This document shows, in pieces, positions 25,458-34,320 of a DNA stretch of 64,000 bases. The notes under the pieces are model-generated. The model did not search any database. It was not told where the DNA came from and worked only from the letters and a program-made list of their open reading frames with translations. The stretch is from positions 50,350-114,349 of the forward strand of contig DATNID010000049.1 in assembly GCA_035604615.1 (NCBI GenBank), given 5' to 3'. The DNA is from DATJLY01 sp035604615. Its GTDB lineage: Bacteria; Pseudomonadota; Alphaproteobacteria; ATCC43930; CGMCC-115725. How positions within the stretch are numbered: the stretch's first letter is position 1; the number at the start of each line of letters is the position of its first letter. Both the position numbers and the translations under genes were made by a program.

Positions 25458-27287
25458 TCAACCGGCCTCGGCCTCGGCCGCGCGGCTCGCGCGCTTCCTG
25501 ATGTTCGGATCGAGGTGGCGCTTCCTCATGCGGATCGATTTGGGCGTCACCTCGACCAGCTCGTCGTCGTCGATATAGGCGATCGCCTGCTCCAGGGTCA
25601 TAAGGATGGGCGGCGTCAGGCGCACCGCCTCGTCCTTCGAGGTGGTGCGGATGTTGGTGAGTTGCTTGCCCTTCACGGGGTTGACCACCAGGTCGCTGCC
25701 GCGGGTGTGGGCGCCGACGATCATGCCCTCGTAGACGGGCGTGCCCGGCGTCACGAACATCGGCCCGCGCTCCTCGAGGTTCCACAGCGCGTAGGCGACG
25801 GCGGCGCCGTCGCTGTTGGAGACGAGGACGCCGGTGCGGCGGCCCTCGATCGCGCCCTTCCACGGCTGCCAGCCGTGGAACAGACGGCTCATCACGCCGG
25901 TGCCGCGCGTGTCGGTGAGGAACTCGCCCTGATAGCCAATGAGGCCGCGGGTCGGCGCGAAAAAGATCAGGCGCTGCTTGCCGCCGCCCGAGGGCCGCAT
26001 GTCGCGCAGCTCGCCCTTCCTCTGCGCCATCTTGTCGACGACGATGCCGGTATAGGCCTCGTCGACATCGACCACCACCTCCTCGATCGGCTCGAGCCGG
26101 CGGCCCGTGTCGGGATCGATGCGCAGCAGCACGCGCGGGCGCGAGATCGCCATCTCGTAGCCTTCCCGCCGCATGGTCTCGATCAACACGCCCAATTGCA
26201 GCTCGCCGCGGCCGGCCACCTCGATCGAGTCCTTCTCCTCGCTCTCGTTGACCTTGATTGCGACGTTGCCCTCGGCCTCGCGCTTCAGGCGCTCGACGAT
26301 CATGCGCGAGGTGACCTTGCTGCCCTCGCGCCCGGCCAGCGGGCTGTCATTGACCGAGAAGGTCATGGCAAGCGTCGGCGGATCGATCGGTGTCGCCGGC
26401 AGCGGCGTCTGCTGCTCGGGGGCGCAGATCGTGTCGGCAACGGTGGTCGCCTGGAGCCCGGCGATGGCGATGATGTCGCCGGCCTCGGCCTCCTCGATCG
26501 GGCGCCGGTCGAGCCCGCGGAATGCCAAGAGCTTGGTGAGGCGCGCCTCCTCGATCACGCTGCCGTCGCGCGACAGCGACTTCACCGGCATGTTGATGCG
26601 CGCCTGGCCCTGGCTGATGAGGCCGGTAAGGACGCGGCCGAGATAGGGATCGTATTCGAGCGTCGTCACCAACATCGCGAACGGCGCGTCGCGCACGGCG
26701 GTCGGCGGCGGCACGTGCGCGACGATGAGATCGAAGAGCGCCGAGAGGTCCTTCCGCGGATCGTCCAGATCGGCGACGGCCCAGCCGGCGCGGCCGGCAG
26801 CGTAGAGCGTCGGGAAATCGAGCTGGTGCTCGTCGGCCTCGAGCGCGGCGAACAGATCGAGCACCTCGGCATGCACCTCGAGCGGGCGCGCGTCGGAGCG
26901 GTCGACCTTGTTGATGACGACGATCGGGCGCAGGCCCTGGCGCAGCGCCTTCGAGGTCACGAACTTGGTCTGCGGCATCGGCCCCTCGGCCGCATCCACC
27001 AGCACTAGCACGCCGTCGACCATGCTGAGGATGCGCTCCACCTCGCCCCCGAAATCGGCGTGGCCCGGCGTGTCGACGATGTTGATGCGCGTGTTGTGCC
27101 ACACGAGCGAAGTGCATTTCGCCAGGATGGTGATGCCGCGCTCGCGCTCGATGTCGTTCGAATCGAGCGCGCGCTCCATCACCTGCTGGTTGGCGCGGAA
27201 GGAGCCGCTCTGGCGCAGGAGCTGATCGACCAGCGTCGTCTTGCCGTGATCGACGTGGGCGATGATGGCGATGTTGCGGATGTCCAT
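25458..27287 (-). CDS. typA: ribosome-binding translational GTPase TypA/BipA
   Basis: A 609-residue translational GTPase. GTPase motifs are AHVDHGKTTL (G1, residues about 9-18), RERGITI (G2), DTPGHADFGGEVER (G3) and NKVDRSDA (G4). Domain III/V motifs and the BipA-specific C-terminal region with MSRLFHGW, GRRTGVLVSNSDG and NIRTTSKDEAVRLTPP follow. It binds the ribosome and supports 50S assembly and growth at low temperature or stress. Length agrees with the family. It is a single gene, followed downstream by tRNA-Thr and preceded by the family C palindrome. Confidence 0.98.
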   Translation of the reverse strand: MDIRNIAIIAHVDHGKTTLVDQLLRQSGSFRANQQVMERALDSNDIERERGITILAKCTSLVWHNTRINIVDTPGHADFGGEVERILSMVDGVLVLVDAAEGPMPQTKFVTSKALRQGLRPIVVINKVDRSDARPLEVHAEVLDLFAALEADEHQLDFPTLYAAGRAGWAVADLDDPRKDLSALFDLIVAHVPPPTAVRDAPFAMLVTTLEYDPYLGRVLTGLISQGQARINMPVKSLSRDGSVIEEARLTKLLAFRGLDRRPIEEAEAGDIIAIAGLQATTVADTICAPEQQTPLPATPIDPPTLAMTFSVNDSPLAGREGSKVTSRMIVERLKREAEGNVAIKVNESEEKDSIEVAGRGELQLGVLIETMRREGYEMAISRPRVLLRIDPDTGRRLEPIEEVVVDVDEAYTGIVVDKMAQRKGELRDMRPSGGGKQRLIFFAPTRGLIGYQGEFLTDTRGTGVMSRLFHGWQPWKGAIEGRRTGVLVSNSDGAAVAYALWNLEERGPMFVTPGTPVYEGMIVGAHTRGSDLVVNPVKGKQLTNIRTTSKDEAVRLTPPILMTLEQAIAYIDDDELVEVTPKSIRMRKRHLDPNIRKRASRAAEAEAG

Positions 27288-27323
27288 TGAATAAGATTTT
27301 CAGCGCGGTGGACGCGGGGGATG

Positions 27324-27375
27324 CGCAGAGGACGCAGAAAGCCGCGTACCTCGCGCACCTTCTGCGTCCTCTGCG
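27324..27375. repeat. palindromic repeat, family C (CGCAGAGGACGCAGAA)
   Basis: A perfect 16-bp inverted repeat: CGCAGAGGACGCAGAA at 27324-27339 and its complement at 27360-27375, with a 20-nt spacer. It lies between the typA start and the end of the kinase gene. Variant elements with GTCCTC(C/T)GCG cores occur at 29925-29956 and 31809-31876. Confidence 0.88.
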
Positions 27376-27421
27376 TTAAACCTGTTCACCATATGGGTAT
27401 TCGGGCCGCATCCGGCAATGC

Positions 27422-28417
27422 TCAGACGAGCCCGGCCTTGGCCGCGAGCTGCTTGAGCGAGGTCTCGGGCCGGGCGCCGAAATGGGCGATGATCTCGGCG
27501 GCGCACAGGCTGCCGAGCCGGCCGCAGGTCGCGAGCGGGCTGCCATGCGTCAGGCCGTAGAGGAAGCCGCTGGCATAGAGATCGCCCGCGCCGGTGGTGT
27601 CGACGACCGCGCGCACCTTCTCGGGCGCGACCGAGACGGTCTCGCCGGGCGTGACGATGACCGAGCCCTTGGCGCTCCGCGTCAGCACCGCGATCTCGCA
27701 CTCGCCGCGCACGGCGCCCATCGCCTGGTCGAATTCCTTGGTCTCGAACAGCGAGCAGATCTCGATCTCGTTGGCGAACAGCACGTCGATGTGGCGATGC
27801 ACCAGGTCGCGGAAATCGGCGCGGTGGCGCTCGACGCAGAACGGGTCGGACAGCGACAGCGCGAGCTTGCGGCCGGCGCGGTGGGCGATCTCGGCGGCGG
27901 CACGGAAGGCGGCCTTGGCGGTCGGCCGGTCGAACAGATAGCCCTCGAGATAGGTGAGGTGCGCCCCCTCGATCAGGTCGCGGTCGATATCGCGCGGCTC
28001 GAACTCGACCGAGGCGCCCAGGAACGTGTTCATGGTGCGCTGCGCATCGGGCGTCACCATGATGAGGCAGCGCCCCGTGCGCGGCCCCCCTTGCATGGGC
28101 GGCGTCTCGTAGCGCACCCCCATGGCGCGCAGATCGTGGGCGAAGATCTCGCCCAGCTCGTCGTCACTGACCTTGCCGATGAAGGCGGCTTTGCCGCCGA
28201 GCGAGGCGAGGCCGGCGATCGAGTTCGCCACCGAACCGCCGGACGTCTCGGCCGCCGAGCCCATCAGCGCATAGAGCGCCTCGGCGCGCGGCGCGTCGAC
28301 CAAGGCCATGGTGCCCTTGACCAGGCCCTGATCGACGAGGAGCGCCTCGTCGGTGCGCGTTTGCACGTCGACAATGGCGTTGCCAATGCCGACGACGTCG
28401 ATGGTGGGGGCGGCCAT
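27422..28417 (-). CDS. PfkB-family kinase, adenosine kinase-like
   Basis: A 331-residue ribokinase-fold sugar/nucleoside kinase. Visible signatures are VVGIGNAIVDVQ at the N-terminus, GGSVANSIAGLASLGGKAAFIGKV (PfkB signature 1), an Asn/Glu-containing ANEIEICSLF, and the C-terminal catalytic DTTGAGDLYASGFLYGL with the base Asp. The overall pattern matches bacterial adenosine kinase-like proteins that phosphorylate adenosine or a related nucleoside with ATP. The ATG at 28417 gives the normal family N-terminus; upstream frame extension is not coding-like. Confidence 0.92.
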   Translation of the reverse strand: MAAPTIDVVGIGNAIVDVQTRTDEALLVDQGLVKGTMALVDAPRAEALYALMGSAAETSGGSVANSIAGLASLGGKAAFIGKVSDDELGEIFAHDLRAMGVRYETPPMQGGPRTGRCLIMVTPDAQRTMNTFLGASVEFEPRDIDRDLIEGAHLTYLEGYLFDRPTAKAAFRAAAEIAHRAGRKLALSLSDPFCVERHRADFRDLVHRHIDVLFANEIEICSLFETKEFDQAMGAVRGECEIAVLTRSAKGSVIVTPGETVSVAPEKVRAVVDTTGAGDLYASGFLYGLTHGSPLATCGRLGSLCAAEIIAHFGARPETSLKQLAAKAGLV

Positions 28418-28753
28418 TCGGGGAATCCGGCGGGAGGGGAAAACGCGCGCGGAGTATAGGGGCCGCGCCCGCGGGAGCAAGCACCATGGCGGCGGTGCGG
28501 GGGGTCCCTGCTTGAACGCAATCATCGTACATATGGGACAGCTTCGGGCGCGGGACGGCAACCGCCGGCATGCCCGCGGCGGCAAGCTGTGCGCAAGTCT
28601 GTGCATAATACGCTTGGTCCGGCGCCGCGCAGCCGAGTATGGTTCGCGTGTCGGCAACGGACGATCGCACCGGACCAGGCGAGCGTAACGCGTGGTGTGA
28701 GCGGAGGCTCCGGTCCTTCGATTGCCTCAGGACACTAACTTGCAGGTACCGCC
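28418..28753. other. divergent intergenic region
   Basis: 336 bp between the kinase and bactofilin starts. No gene is supported; long frames here are low-complexity Arg/Pro shadows. It must hold the two divergent promoters, but no consensus boxes were identifiable. Confidence 0.4.
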
Positions 28754-29410
28754 ATGCTGTTCCGCCGCCCGAAAAGCGACCAGGAAGGAGCTTCCGTCAT
28801 GACCGATGCGCAGGAGGGATTGGGCCTTCCGCCGAAACCGTTGGCGCCCCGCCCGCTCGGCGCGGTGCCGTCGAGGCCAATGCCGCTGACGCCGCCGCCG
28901 CCCGCCCCCGCCGCCACGTCGAGCCCCACACTTACGCCCACTCCGCCCGTCGCCACCAAGCCGGGCGACAGCCCGCCGCGGCGCAACGAGGGCCATGCGC
29001 CCATCATCGCGACGCCCCGCCGCGACGTCGAGACGCGGCGCCTCATCGTCGGGCGCGAGATCTCGCTCACTGGCGAGATCACCTCGTGCGAGCGCTTGAT
29101 CGTCGAGGGCAGCGTCGAGGCCAACCTCACCAATTGCCGCGACATCGAGATCGCCGAGACCGGGCTCCTCAAAGGCACGGCGGCGATCGAGGAGGCCGAA
29201 ATCCGCGGCCGATTCGAGGGAACCCTCACTGTGCGAAAGCGCCTGCTCATCCGCGCCACCGGCAAGGTCACCGGGCTGGTGCGTTACGGCCAGCTCGAGG
29301 TCGAGGCCGGCGGCCAGCTCTCGGGCGATATCCAGGCGCAGCCCGGCGCCGAGGACGAGGCGCGACCGCAACGCACGGTCATCTCGATGTCGGGCGATCT
29401 CAAGGTCTGA
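28754..29410 (+). CDS. bactofilin (polymer-forming cytoskeletal protein)
   Basis: A 218-residue bactofilin. An N-terminal proline-rich disordered part (residues about 25-90) leads to the right-handed beta-helix domain at about 95-195. Its repeated hydrophobic pattern is visible in LIVGREISLTGEITSCERLI, VEGSVEANLTNCRDIEIAET and LTVRKRLLIRATGKVTGLVR. Bactofilins form nucleotide-independent filaments that position cell-wall and stalk enzymes. No M23 peptidase gene, a frequent partner, is adjacent. The start ATG is followed by a second Met at residue 16 that could also be used. Confidence 0.92.
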   Translation: MLFRRPKSDQEGASVMTDAQEGLGLPPKPLAPRPLGAVPSRPMPLTPPPPAPAATSSPTLTPTPPVATKPGDSPPRRNEGHAPIIATPRRDVETRRLIVGREISLTGEITSCERLIVEGSVEANLTNCRDIEIAETGLLKGTAAIEEAEIRGRFEGTLTVRKRLLIRATGKVTGLVRYGQLEVEAGGQLSGDIQAQPGAEDEARPQRTVISMSGDLKV

Positions 29411-29491
29411 GATGCGCCTCTGACCCTTCCGGTGGCGCGGCGGTGGCGGCTCGGCTACCATCGCACCACACAGGGACGGGAGGAACGACAG

Positions 29492-29917
29492 ATGGCCAAG
29501 CTTCGCCACGTCGCGGTCGTGGTCCGCGATCTCGAGACTGCGACCCGCTTCTACGAGCGCATTTTCGACATGAAGCGCGCCCATGAGGTCAAGAACACGG
29601 CGATCTACCTGACCGACGGGGTGATGAATCTCGCGCTCCTCAATTATGACGTGGTGAACCGGCCGGGTTCGAAGACGGCAGACGGGCGCGTCGGCATCCA
29701 TCATCTCGGATTCCGCGTCGCCGATATGAAGGCGACCCAGGCCGAGATCGAGGCCAATGGCGGCCAATACGCGTTCGATCTCGGCGATCCCAACGGGATG
29801 AATTTCGAGCGCAAGTTCCTCGATCCCGAGGGCATGATCTTCGACATCTCGGAAAAGGGCTGGTACGGCGCCCTCGACGAGGCGATCGCCCAGGCCAAGG
29901 AACCGGCGGCGGTTTAG
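29492..29917 (+). CDS. VOC-family (glyoxalase/dioxygenase superfamily) protein
   Basis: A 141-residue VOC protein: KLRHVAVVVRDLETATRFYE, a second half with GIHHLGFRVADMKATQAEIE, and the terminal DPEGMIFDIS. Metal-ligand positions (His near the N-terminus, His in IHHLGF) are present. The class includes glyoxalase I, extradiol dioxygenases and epimerases, and the substrate cannot be read from the sequence. The ATG at 29492 has GGGAGGAACGACAG upstream. It follows bactofilin by 81 bp. Confidence 0.9.
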   Translation: MAKLRHVAVVVRDLETATRFYERIFDMKRAHEVKNTAIYLTDGVMNLALLNYDVVNRPGSKTADGRVGIHHLGFRVADMKATQAEIEANGGQYAFDLGDPNGMNFERKFLDPEGMIFDISEKGWYGALDEAIAQAKEPAAV

Positions 29918-29924
29918 AAATGAA

Positions 29925-29956
29925 TTTTAGCGCGGGGTCGCGTCCTCTGCGCTAAA
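29925..29956. repeat. small palindrome, family C variant
   Basis: TTTTAGCGC (29925-29933) and GCGCTAAA (29949-29956) pair around GGGGTCGCGTCCTCT. It lies between convergent VOC and SDR genes, so it could serve as a bidirectional terminator, though no U-run is evident. Confidence 0.65.
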
Positions 29957-29961
29957 GGCTT

Positions 29962-30759
29962 TTATGCGGCCGTCCACCCGCCATCATGCGCGAACACCTG
30001 GCCGGTGACGTAGCGCGAGGCGTCGCTCGCCAGATAGATGGCTAGACCCTGGAGCTCGTCGGGCGAGCCGCGCCGTCCCATCGGCGTCTGCGCCTTAATC
30101 GCGGCTTCGAAGGCGGCGATCTCCTCGGGCCGCGCGGTGGCGCGGCGGGCGTCGCCGAGGCGCGTGCCGCCATGCCAGCCCGGCGCGATCGCGTTGGCGC
30201 GGATGTTGTCGCGGGCGTATTCGACCGCAATCTGGCGGGTGAAGCCGATCACCCCCGCCTTGGCCGCGGCATAGTTGGCGCCGACCGCGGGCGTTCCGGG
30301 ATAGTGACCGACGAGCCCGATGATCGAGGAAATGTTGATGATCGAACCGCCGCCGCCCGCCAGCATCGTCGGCAGGATCGCGCGCGTGCACAGGAACACG
30401 CCGCGTAGATTGATCGCGATGAGCCGGTCCCAATCCTCGACCGGCATGTCGTGCGCGCGCGCCGGCGCCGTTGCGATCCCGGCATTGTTGACCAGGATGT
30501 CGACCGTGCCGCAGGCGGACCTGGCGCGCTCCGCCATGCCCGCGACCGACGCCGCGTCGGCCACGTCGACCGCGAGCGCCAGATTGGCATTGCCGCCCGG
30601 CTCGAGCAGCGAAACGGTCTCCTCGGCCCAGCCGAGATTGCGGTCGGCGCAGAGAACGCGCGCGCCGGCGGCACCGAGCCCTTGCGCGAAGGCGCGGCCA
30701 AGCCCGCTTCCCTCGCCAGTCACCAGCGCGACCTTGCCGCCGAGATCGAAAAACTCCAT
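29962..30759 (-). CDS. SDR-family oxidoreductase
   Basis: A 265-residue short-chain dehydrogenase/reductase. The Rossmann motif is TGEGSGLG and NNAG follows. The catalytic Ser-Tyr-Lys is visible as INISSIIG and YAAAK, and the C-terminal YLASDASRYVTGQVFAHDGGW is typical. It should be an NAD(P)-dependent alcohol/ketone oxidoreductase. The ATG at 30759 is chosen because GGAG lies 6 nt before it; a Met four codons earlier (30771) is possible. It is divergent from a binding protein gene with only 35 bp between them, so their promoters overlap. Confidence 0.93.
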   Translation of the reverse strand: MEFFDLGGKVALVTGEGSGLGRAFAQGLGAAGARVLCADRNLGWAEETVSLLEPGGNANLALAVDVADAASVAGMAERARSACGTVDILVNNAGIATAPARAHDMPVEDWDRLIAINLRGVFLCTRAILPTMLAGGGGSIINISSIIGLVGHYPGTPAVGANYAAAKAGVIGFTRQIAVEYARDNIRANAIAPGWHGGTRLGDARRATARPEEIAAFEAAIKAQTPMGRRGSPDELQGLAIYLASDASRYVTGQVFAHDGGWTAA

Positions 30760-30794
30760 GGTTTTCTCCATCGCCCAGCCCAGAGGATAGACCG

Positions 30795-31805
30795 ATGAAG
30801 ACCCAGCCTTCCATTGCGAGCTTCGCGGCCGTCCTGGCGGTGGTGCTCGGTTGCGCTTCGGTCCAGGCGGAGCCGCTGAAGATCCGCCTCGCCTGGGTCG
30901 CGTCGCCGCCGGAATTGCCGCCGGTCCTTTTCGCCAAGGAAGGCCTGGCCAAGCATCTCGGCCAGACCTACACGATCGAGCCGCTGCATTTCGAGGGCAC
31001 TTCGCCGATGATCACCGGCTTCGCCGCGGGTGAGGTTGATATCGGCCCCATTGCCTACGCGTCGTTCGCGACCGCGGTGCAGAATGCCGGCATGAGCGAC
31101 TTGAAGATCATCGCCGACGAGTTCCGCGACGGCGTCGATGGCTATTATTCCTCGGAATACATGGTGCTGAAGGACGGCGGCATTAACAGCGTCGACGATC
31201 TCAAGGGCAAGGTGCTGGCGACCAATGCGCTCGGCACCGCCGCCTATATCGGCATGACCGCGATCCTGGTGAAGCACCATCTGGTGGAGCGCAAGGACTA
31301 CACCGTGATCGAGGTGCCGTTCCCGAACATGACGGCGATGCTGCTGGAGAAGAAGGCCGATCTGGTCGGGCCGCCGCCCGTCTTCGCCAACAATCCCGAT
31401 TTCCGCGCCAAGACCCGAATCCTATACACGCAGAAGGATTCGATGGGTCCGACGCAGATGACCTTCTTCGCGGCGCGCGCGCCATTCCTCGAGAAGAACC
31501 GCGCCGCCGTGCTCGATTTCATGGAGGACGAGCTGCGCGCCGTGCGTTGGTATGTCGATCCCGCGAACGAGCAGGAGGCGCTCGCCATCGTCTCGCGCTT
31601 CACCAAGATCCCGGCCGAGCGGCTTCAGGGCTTGGTCTTCACCAAGCGAGACTATTACCGCGACCCGACCGGCGTGCCCGACCTCGACATGTTGCAGCAC
31701 AACCTCGACACCCAGCGCGCGCTGGGCCTCCTCAAGGACCCGGTCGACGTCAAGAAATACGCCGATCTGAGCTTCATCGAGGAAGCGGGGAAGCGGTTGA
31801 AGTAA
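30795..31805 (+). CDS. ABC transporter substrate-binding protein, SsuA/TauA-like
   Basis: A 336-residue exported binding protein. The signal peptide ends at CASVQA, with EPLKIRLAWVASPPELPPVL following. The fold is confirmed by GFAAGEVDIGPIAYASFATA, SVDDLKGKVLATNALGTAAY and VPFPNMTAMLLEKKADLVGP. The family serves sulfonates, taurine, nitrate-type or aromatic ligands. No ATPase or permease gene is adjacent. It is divergent from the SDR gene and convergent with a molybdenum hydroxylase, so it may deliver the substrate of one of these. That is inference. Confidence 0.92.
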   Translation: MKTQPSIASFAAVLAVVLGCASVQAEPLKIRLAWVASPPELPPVLFAKEGLAKHLGQTYTIEPLHFEGTSPMITGFAAGEVDIGPIAYASFATAVQNAGMSDLKIIADEFRDGVDGYYSSEYMVLKDGGINSVDDLKGKVLATNALGTAAYIGMTAILVKHHLVERKDYTVIEVPFPNMTAMLLEKKADLVGPPPVFANNPDFRAKTRILYTQKDSMGPTQMTFFAARAPFLEKNRAAVLDFMEDELRAVRWYVDPANEQEALAIVSRFTKIPAERLQGLVFTKRDYYRDPTGVPDLDMLQHNLDTQRALGLLKDPVDVKKYADLSFIEEAGKRLK

Positions 31806-31808
31806 GAA

Positions 31809-31876
31809 ATTTAGCGCGGAGGTCGCGGAAGAAACGCTGCGTCCTCCGCGCAACCTCCGCGTACCCCGCGCCAAAA
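31809..31876. repeat. palindromic repeat, family C variant
   Basis: An imperfect hairpin with TTTAGCGCGGAGG in the left half and CCTCCGCG (twice) in the right half, between two convergent genes. It shares the GTCCTCCGCG core with the element at 29925 and the GTCCTCTGCG core at 27324. Confidence 0.65.
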
Positions 31877-31883
31877 AACCATT

Positions 31884-34208
31884 TTATGCGCCACGGGCGC
31901 GACGTATCGCCTGCCACACCTTCTCGGGCGTCGCCGGCATGTCGATGTGGGCGATGCCGAGCGGCGACAGCGCGTCCACCACCGCATTCATGATCGCGGC
32001 CAGCGCGCCCACGTTGCCGGCTTCGCCCGCGCCCTTGACGCCCAACGGATTGGTCTTGGTCGGCACCGGGTTCTCGTCCATGTCGAACGAGCACATGTCG
32101 TCGGCGCGCGGCATGCCGTAATCCATGAACGAGCCGGTCACGAGCTGGCCCGATTTGGGATCGTAGACCAGGTGCTCGGTGAAGGCCTGGCCCACGCCCT
32201 GCGCGACGCCGCCATGGATCTGGCCCTCGAGCGTCAGCTTGTTGATGACGGTGCCGACATCGTCGACCACGACATAGCGCAGCACCTCGCTCCTGCCGGT
32301 CTCGGGATCGATCTCGACCTCGCACACGTGGCAGCCGTTGGGGAAGTTGGGAATTTCCGGCGAGAACGACGCGGTCTCATAGAGCCCGGTCTCGAGCCCC
32401 TTGGGCAGGCGCGACGGGATGAACGCGGCCTGCGCCATCTCCTTCAGCGACACCGCCTTGTCGGTGCCGGCGACACGGAAGCTGCCGTCGGCGAACTCGA
32501 TGTCGCCCTCGGCCGCTTCCATGGCGTGCGCCGCGATGCGGCGCGCCTTGGCGATGATCTTGTCGGCAGCCACCGTCACCGCGTTGCCGCCCAGCACGGC
32601 AGTACGCGAGGCGAAGGTGCCGCCGCCGTCGGGCGCGAGGTCGGTGTCCGAGAAGGTCACGCGGATGTCGGCCTCGTCGAGACCCAATCGATCGCTGAGC
32701 AGGATCTTGTACATGGTCTCGTGGCCCTGGCCGTGCGAAATCGAGCCCGGGATCACGGTAACGGTGCCGCCCGGATCGAACCGCACCATCACGGTCTCGC
32801 CCATCATCTGCGAGGTCTGCTCGATGATGTTGGCCATGCCGATGCCGCGCAGCCGGCCGCGCGACTTGGCATCGGCGCGGCGCGTCTCGAAGCTGGCGTA
32901 CTCCGCCATCTCGAGCGCGCGGTCGAGATTCTTCTCGAACTCGCCGCAATCGAGCGTGAAGACGAGCCCGGTCTTGAACGGCATCGCGGCCGCCGGCACC
33001 GTATTGCGGCGGCGCAGCTCGGCGCGGTCCAATCCCATCTCGCGCGCGGCGTTGTCTATGAGGCGCTCGACGATGTAGGACGCCTCGGGCCGGCCCGAGC
33101 CGCGATAGGGGCCGATGCTGGTGGTGTTGGTGTAGACGGCCGACACCTCGACATGGATGGCCGGCGTCGTGTAGGTGCCGGCGAGCCCGCCCAGATGCAT
33201 GGTCGGCGAGATGATGCCGCCGGGCGCGACATAGGCGCCGATGTTCGAGACGTTGCGCACGCGCATGCCGAGGAACTTGCCGTCCTTGTCGAGCGCCAGC
33301 TCGGCGTCGCTGATATGGTCGCGGTCGTGATCGTCGGTGAGCATCCCCTCGCTGCGCTCGCAGATCCATTTCACCGGCCGCCCGACCTTGCGCGACGCCC
33401 ACAGCGCCAGCGGATATTCCGGGAAATGCCCACCCTTCATGCCGAAGCTGCCGCCGACATCGCCGGCGACGACGCGGAGCTGCGTCTCCGGAATGTTGAA
33501 GACGCGGCGCGCCATGTCGGCGCGCGTGCCGTGCGGGCGCTGCGTGCCGAGATAGAGCGTGTAGCGGCCGAGCCGGTCGTCCCACTCGCCGATGCAGCCG
33601 CGCGGCTCCATGGTGGCGGCGGTGATGCGGTTGAAAACGAGCTTCACCCGCGTCACGTGATGCGCCTTGGCGAAGGCTGCGTCGGCGGCGCGCTTGTCGC
33701 CCAGCGAGAAGAGGAAGCATTCGTTGTCGCGGCATTCCTCCCACAGCTTGGGCGCGCCGGGCGCCAGCGCCTGGTCGGTCGCGGTGACGGAGGGCAGCGG
33801 CTCGTAATCAACCACGATGCGCTCGGCCGCGTCCTTGGCGAGCTCGACCGTCTCGGCGACGACGAAGGCGACGGGATCGCCCACCAGCATCGCCCGCCCA
33901 TGCGCCAGCGCCGGCCGCGTCGGCACGAACATGGGCGAGCCGTCGCGGCGCGAACGCGGGATCGCCGGCTTGAACGCGCCGTATTTCTCCGCTGCCCAGT
34001 CGGCACCCGTGAGCACCGCGAGCACGCCTGGCATCTGCTGCGCCGCGCGCACGTCAATGGAGCGGATGCGCGCGTGCGCATGGGGCGAGCGCAAGACATG
34101 GGCATGGGCGAGCCGCGCCAGCACGACATCGTCGGCATAGCGTCCCCGCCCGGTCAGGAGCCGCGGATCCTCGGTGCGCGGCACCGATTGGCCCAGCGCG
34201 AATTTCAT
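31884..34208 (-). CDS. xanthine dehydrogenase-family molybdopterin-binding large subunit (second copy)
   Basis: A 774-residue molybdenum hydroxylase large subunit, paralogous to that at 4322. It begins MKFALGQSVPRTEDPRLLTG and has GGSFGMKGGHFPEYPLALWA, GPYRGSGRPEASYIVERL, SHGQGHETMYK, HGGVAQGVGQAFTEHLVYDP and KGAGEAGNVGALAAIMNAVV with the active-site Glu. The PYRGSGR loop again lacks the CO-dehydrogenase Cys, so an organic or heteroaromatic substrate is expected. No FAD or FeS subunit genes lie beside it. A molybdenum hydroxylase without its electron-transfer subunits must borrow them or be partnered by distant genes. Confidence 0.93.
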   Translation of the reverse strand: MKFALGQSVPRTEDPRLLTGRGRYADDVVLARLAHAHVLRSPHAHARIRSIDVRAAQQMPGVLAVLTGADWAAEKYGAFKPAIPRSRRDGSPMFVPTRPALAHGRAMLVGDPVAFVVAETVELAKDAAERIVVDYEPLPSVTATDQALAPGAPKLWEECRDNECFLFSLGDKRAADAAFAKAHHVTRVKLVFNRITAATMEPRGCIGEWDDRLGRYTLYLGTQRPHGTRADMARRVFNIPETQLRVVAGDVGGSFGMKGGHFPEYPLALWASRKVGRPVKWICERSEGMLTDDHDRDHISDAELALDKDGKFLGMRVRNVSNIGAYVAPGGIISPTMHLGGLAGTYTTPAIHVEVSAVYTNTTSIGPYRGSGRPEASYIVERLIDNAAREMGLDRAELRRRNTVPAAAMPFKTGLVFTLDCGEFEKNLDRALEMAEYASFETRRADAKSRGRLRGIGMANIIEQTSQMMGETVMVRFDPGGTVTVIPGSISHGQGHETMYKILLSDRLGLDEADIRVTFSDTDLAPDGGGTFASRTAVLGGNAVTVAADKIIAKARRIAAHAMEAAEGDIEFADGSFRVAGTDKAVSLKEMAQAAFIPSRLPKGLETGLYETASFSPEIPNFPNGCHVCEVEIDPETGRSEVLRYVVVDDVGTVINKLTLEGQIHGGVAQGVGQAFTEHLVYDPKSGQLVTGSFMDYGMPRADDMCSFDMDENPVPTKTNPLGVKGAGEAGNVGALAAIMNAVVDALSPLGIAHIDMPATPEKVWQAIRRARGA

Positions 34209-34320
34209 CCCTCGCCTCCCGTCGCTTCGTGGTTGCCGCCACTTTCCGCCGAAGCAAGCCGCGCCGTCAATGGCCGGGCCGCCGCTTGAAGCGCGGCCCC
34301 AACGGGCATACCTTTGTCCT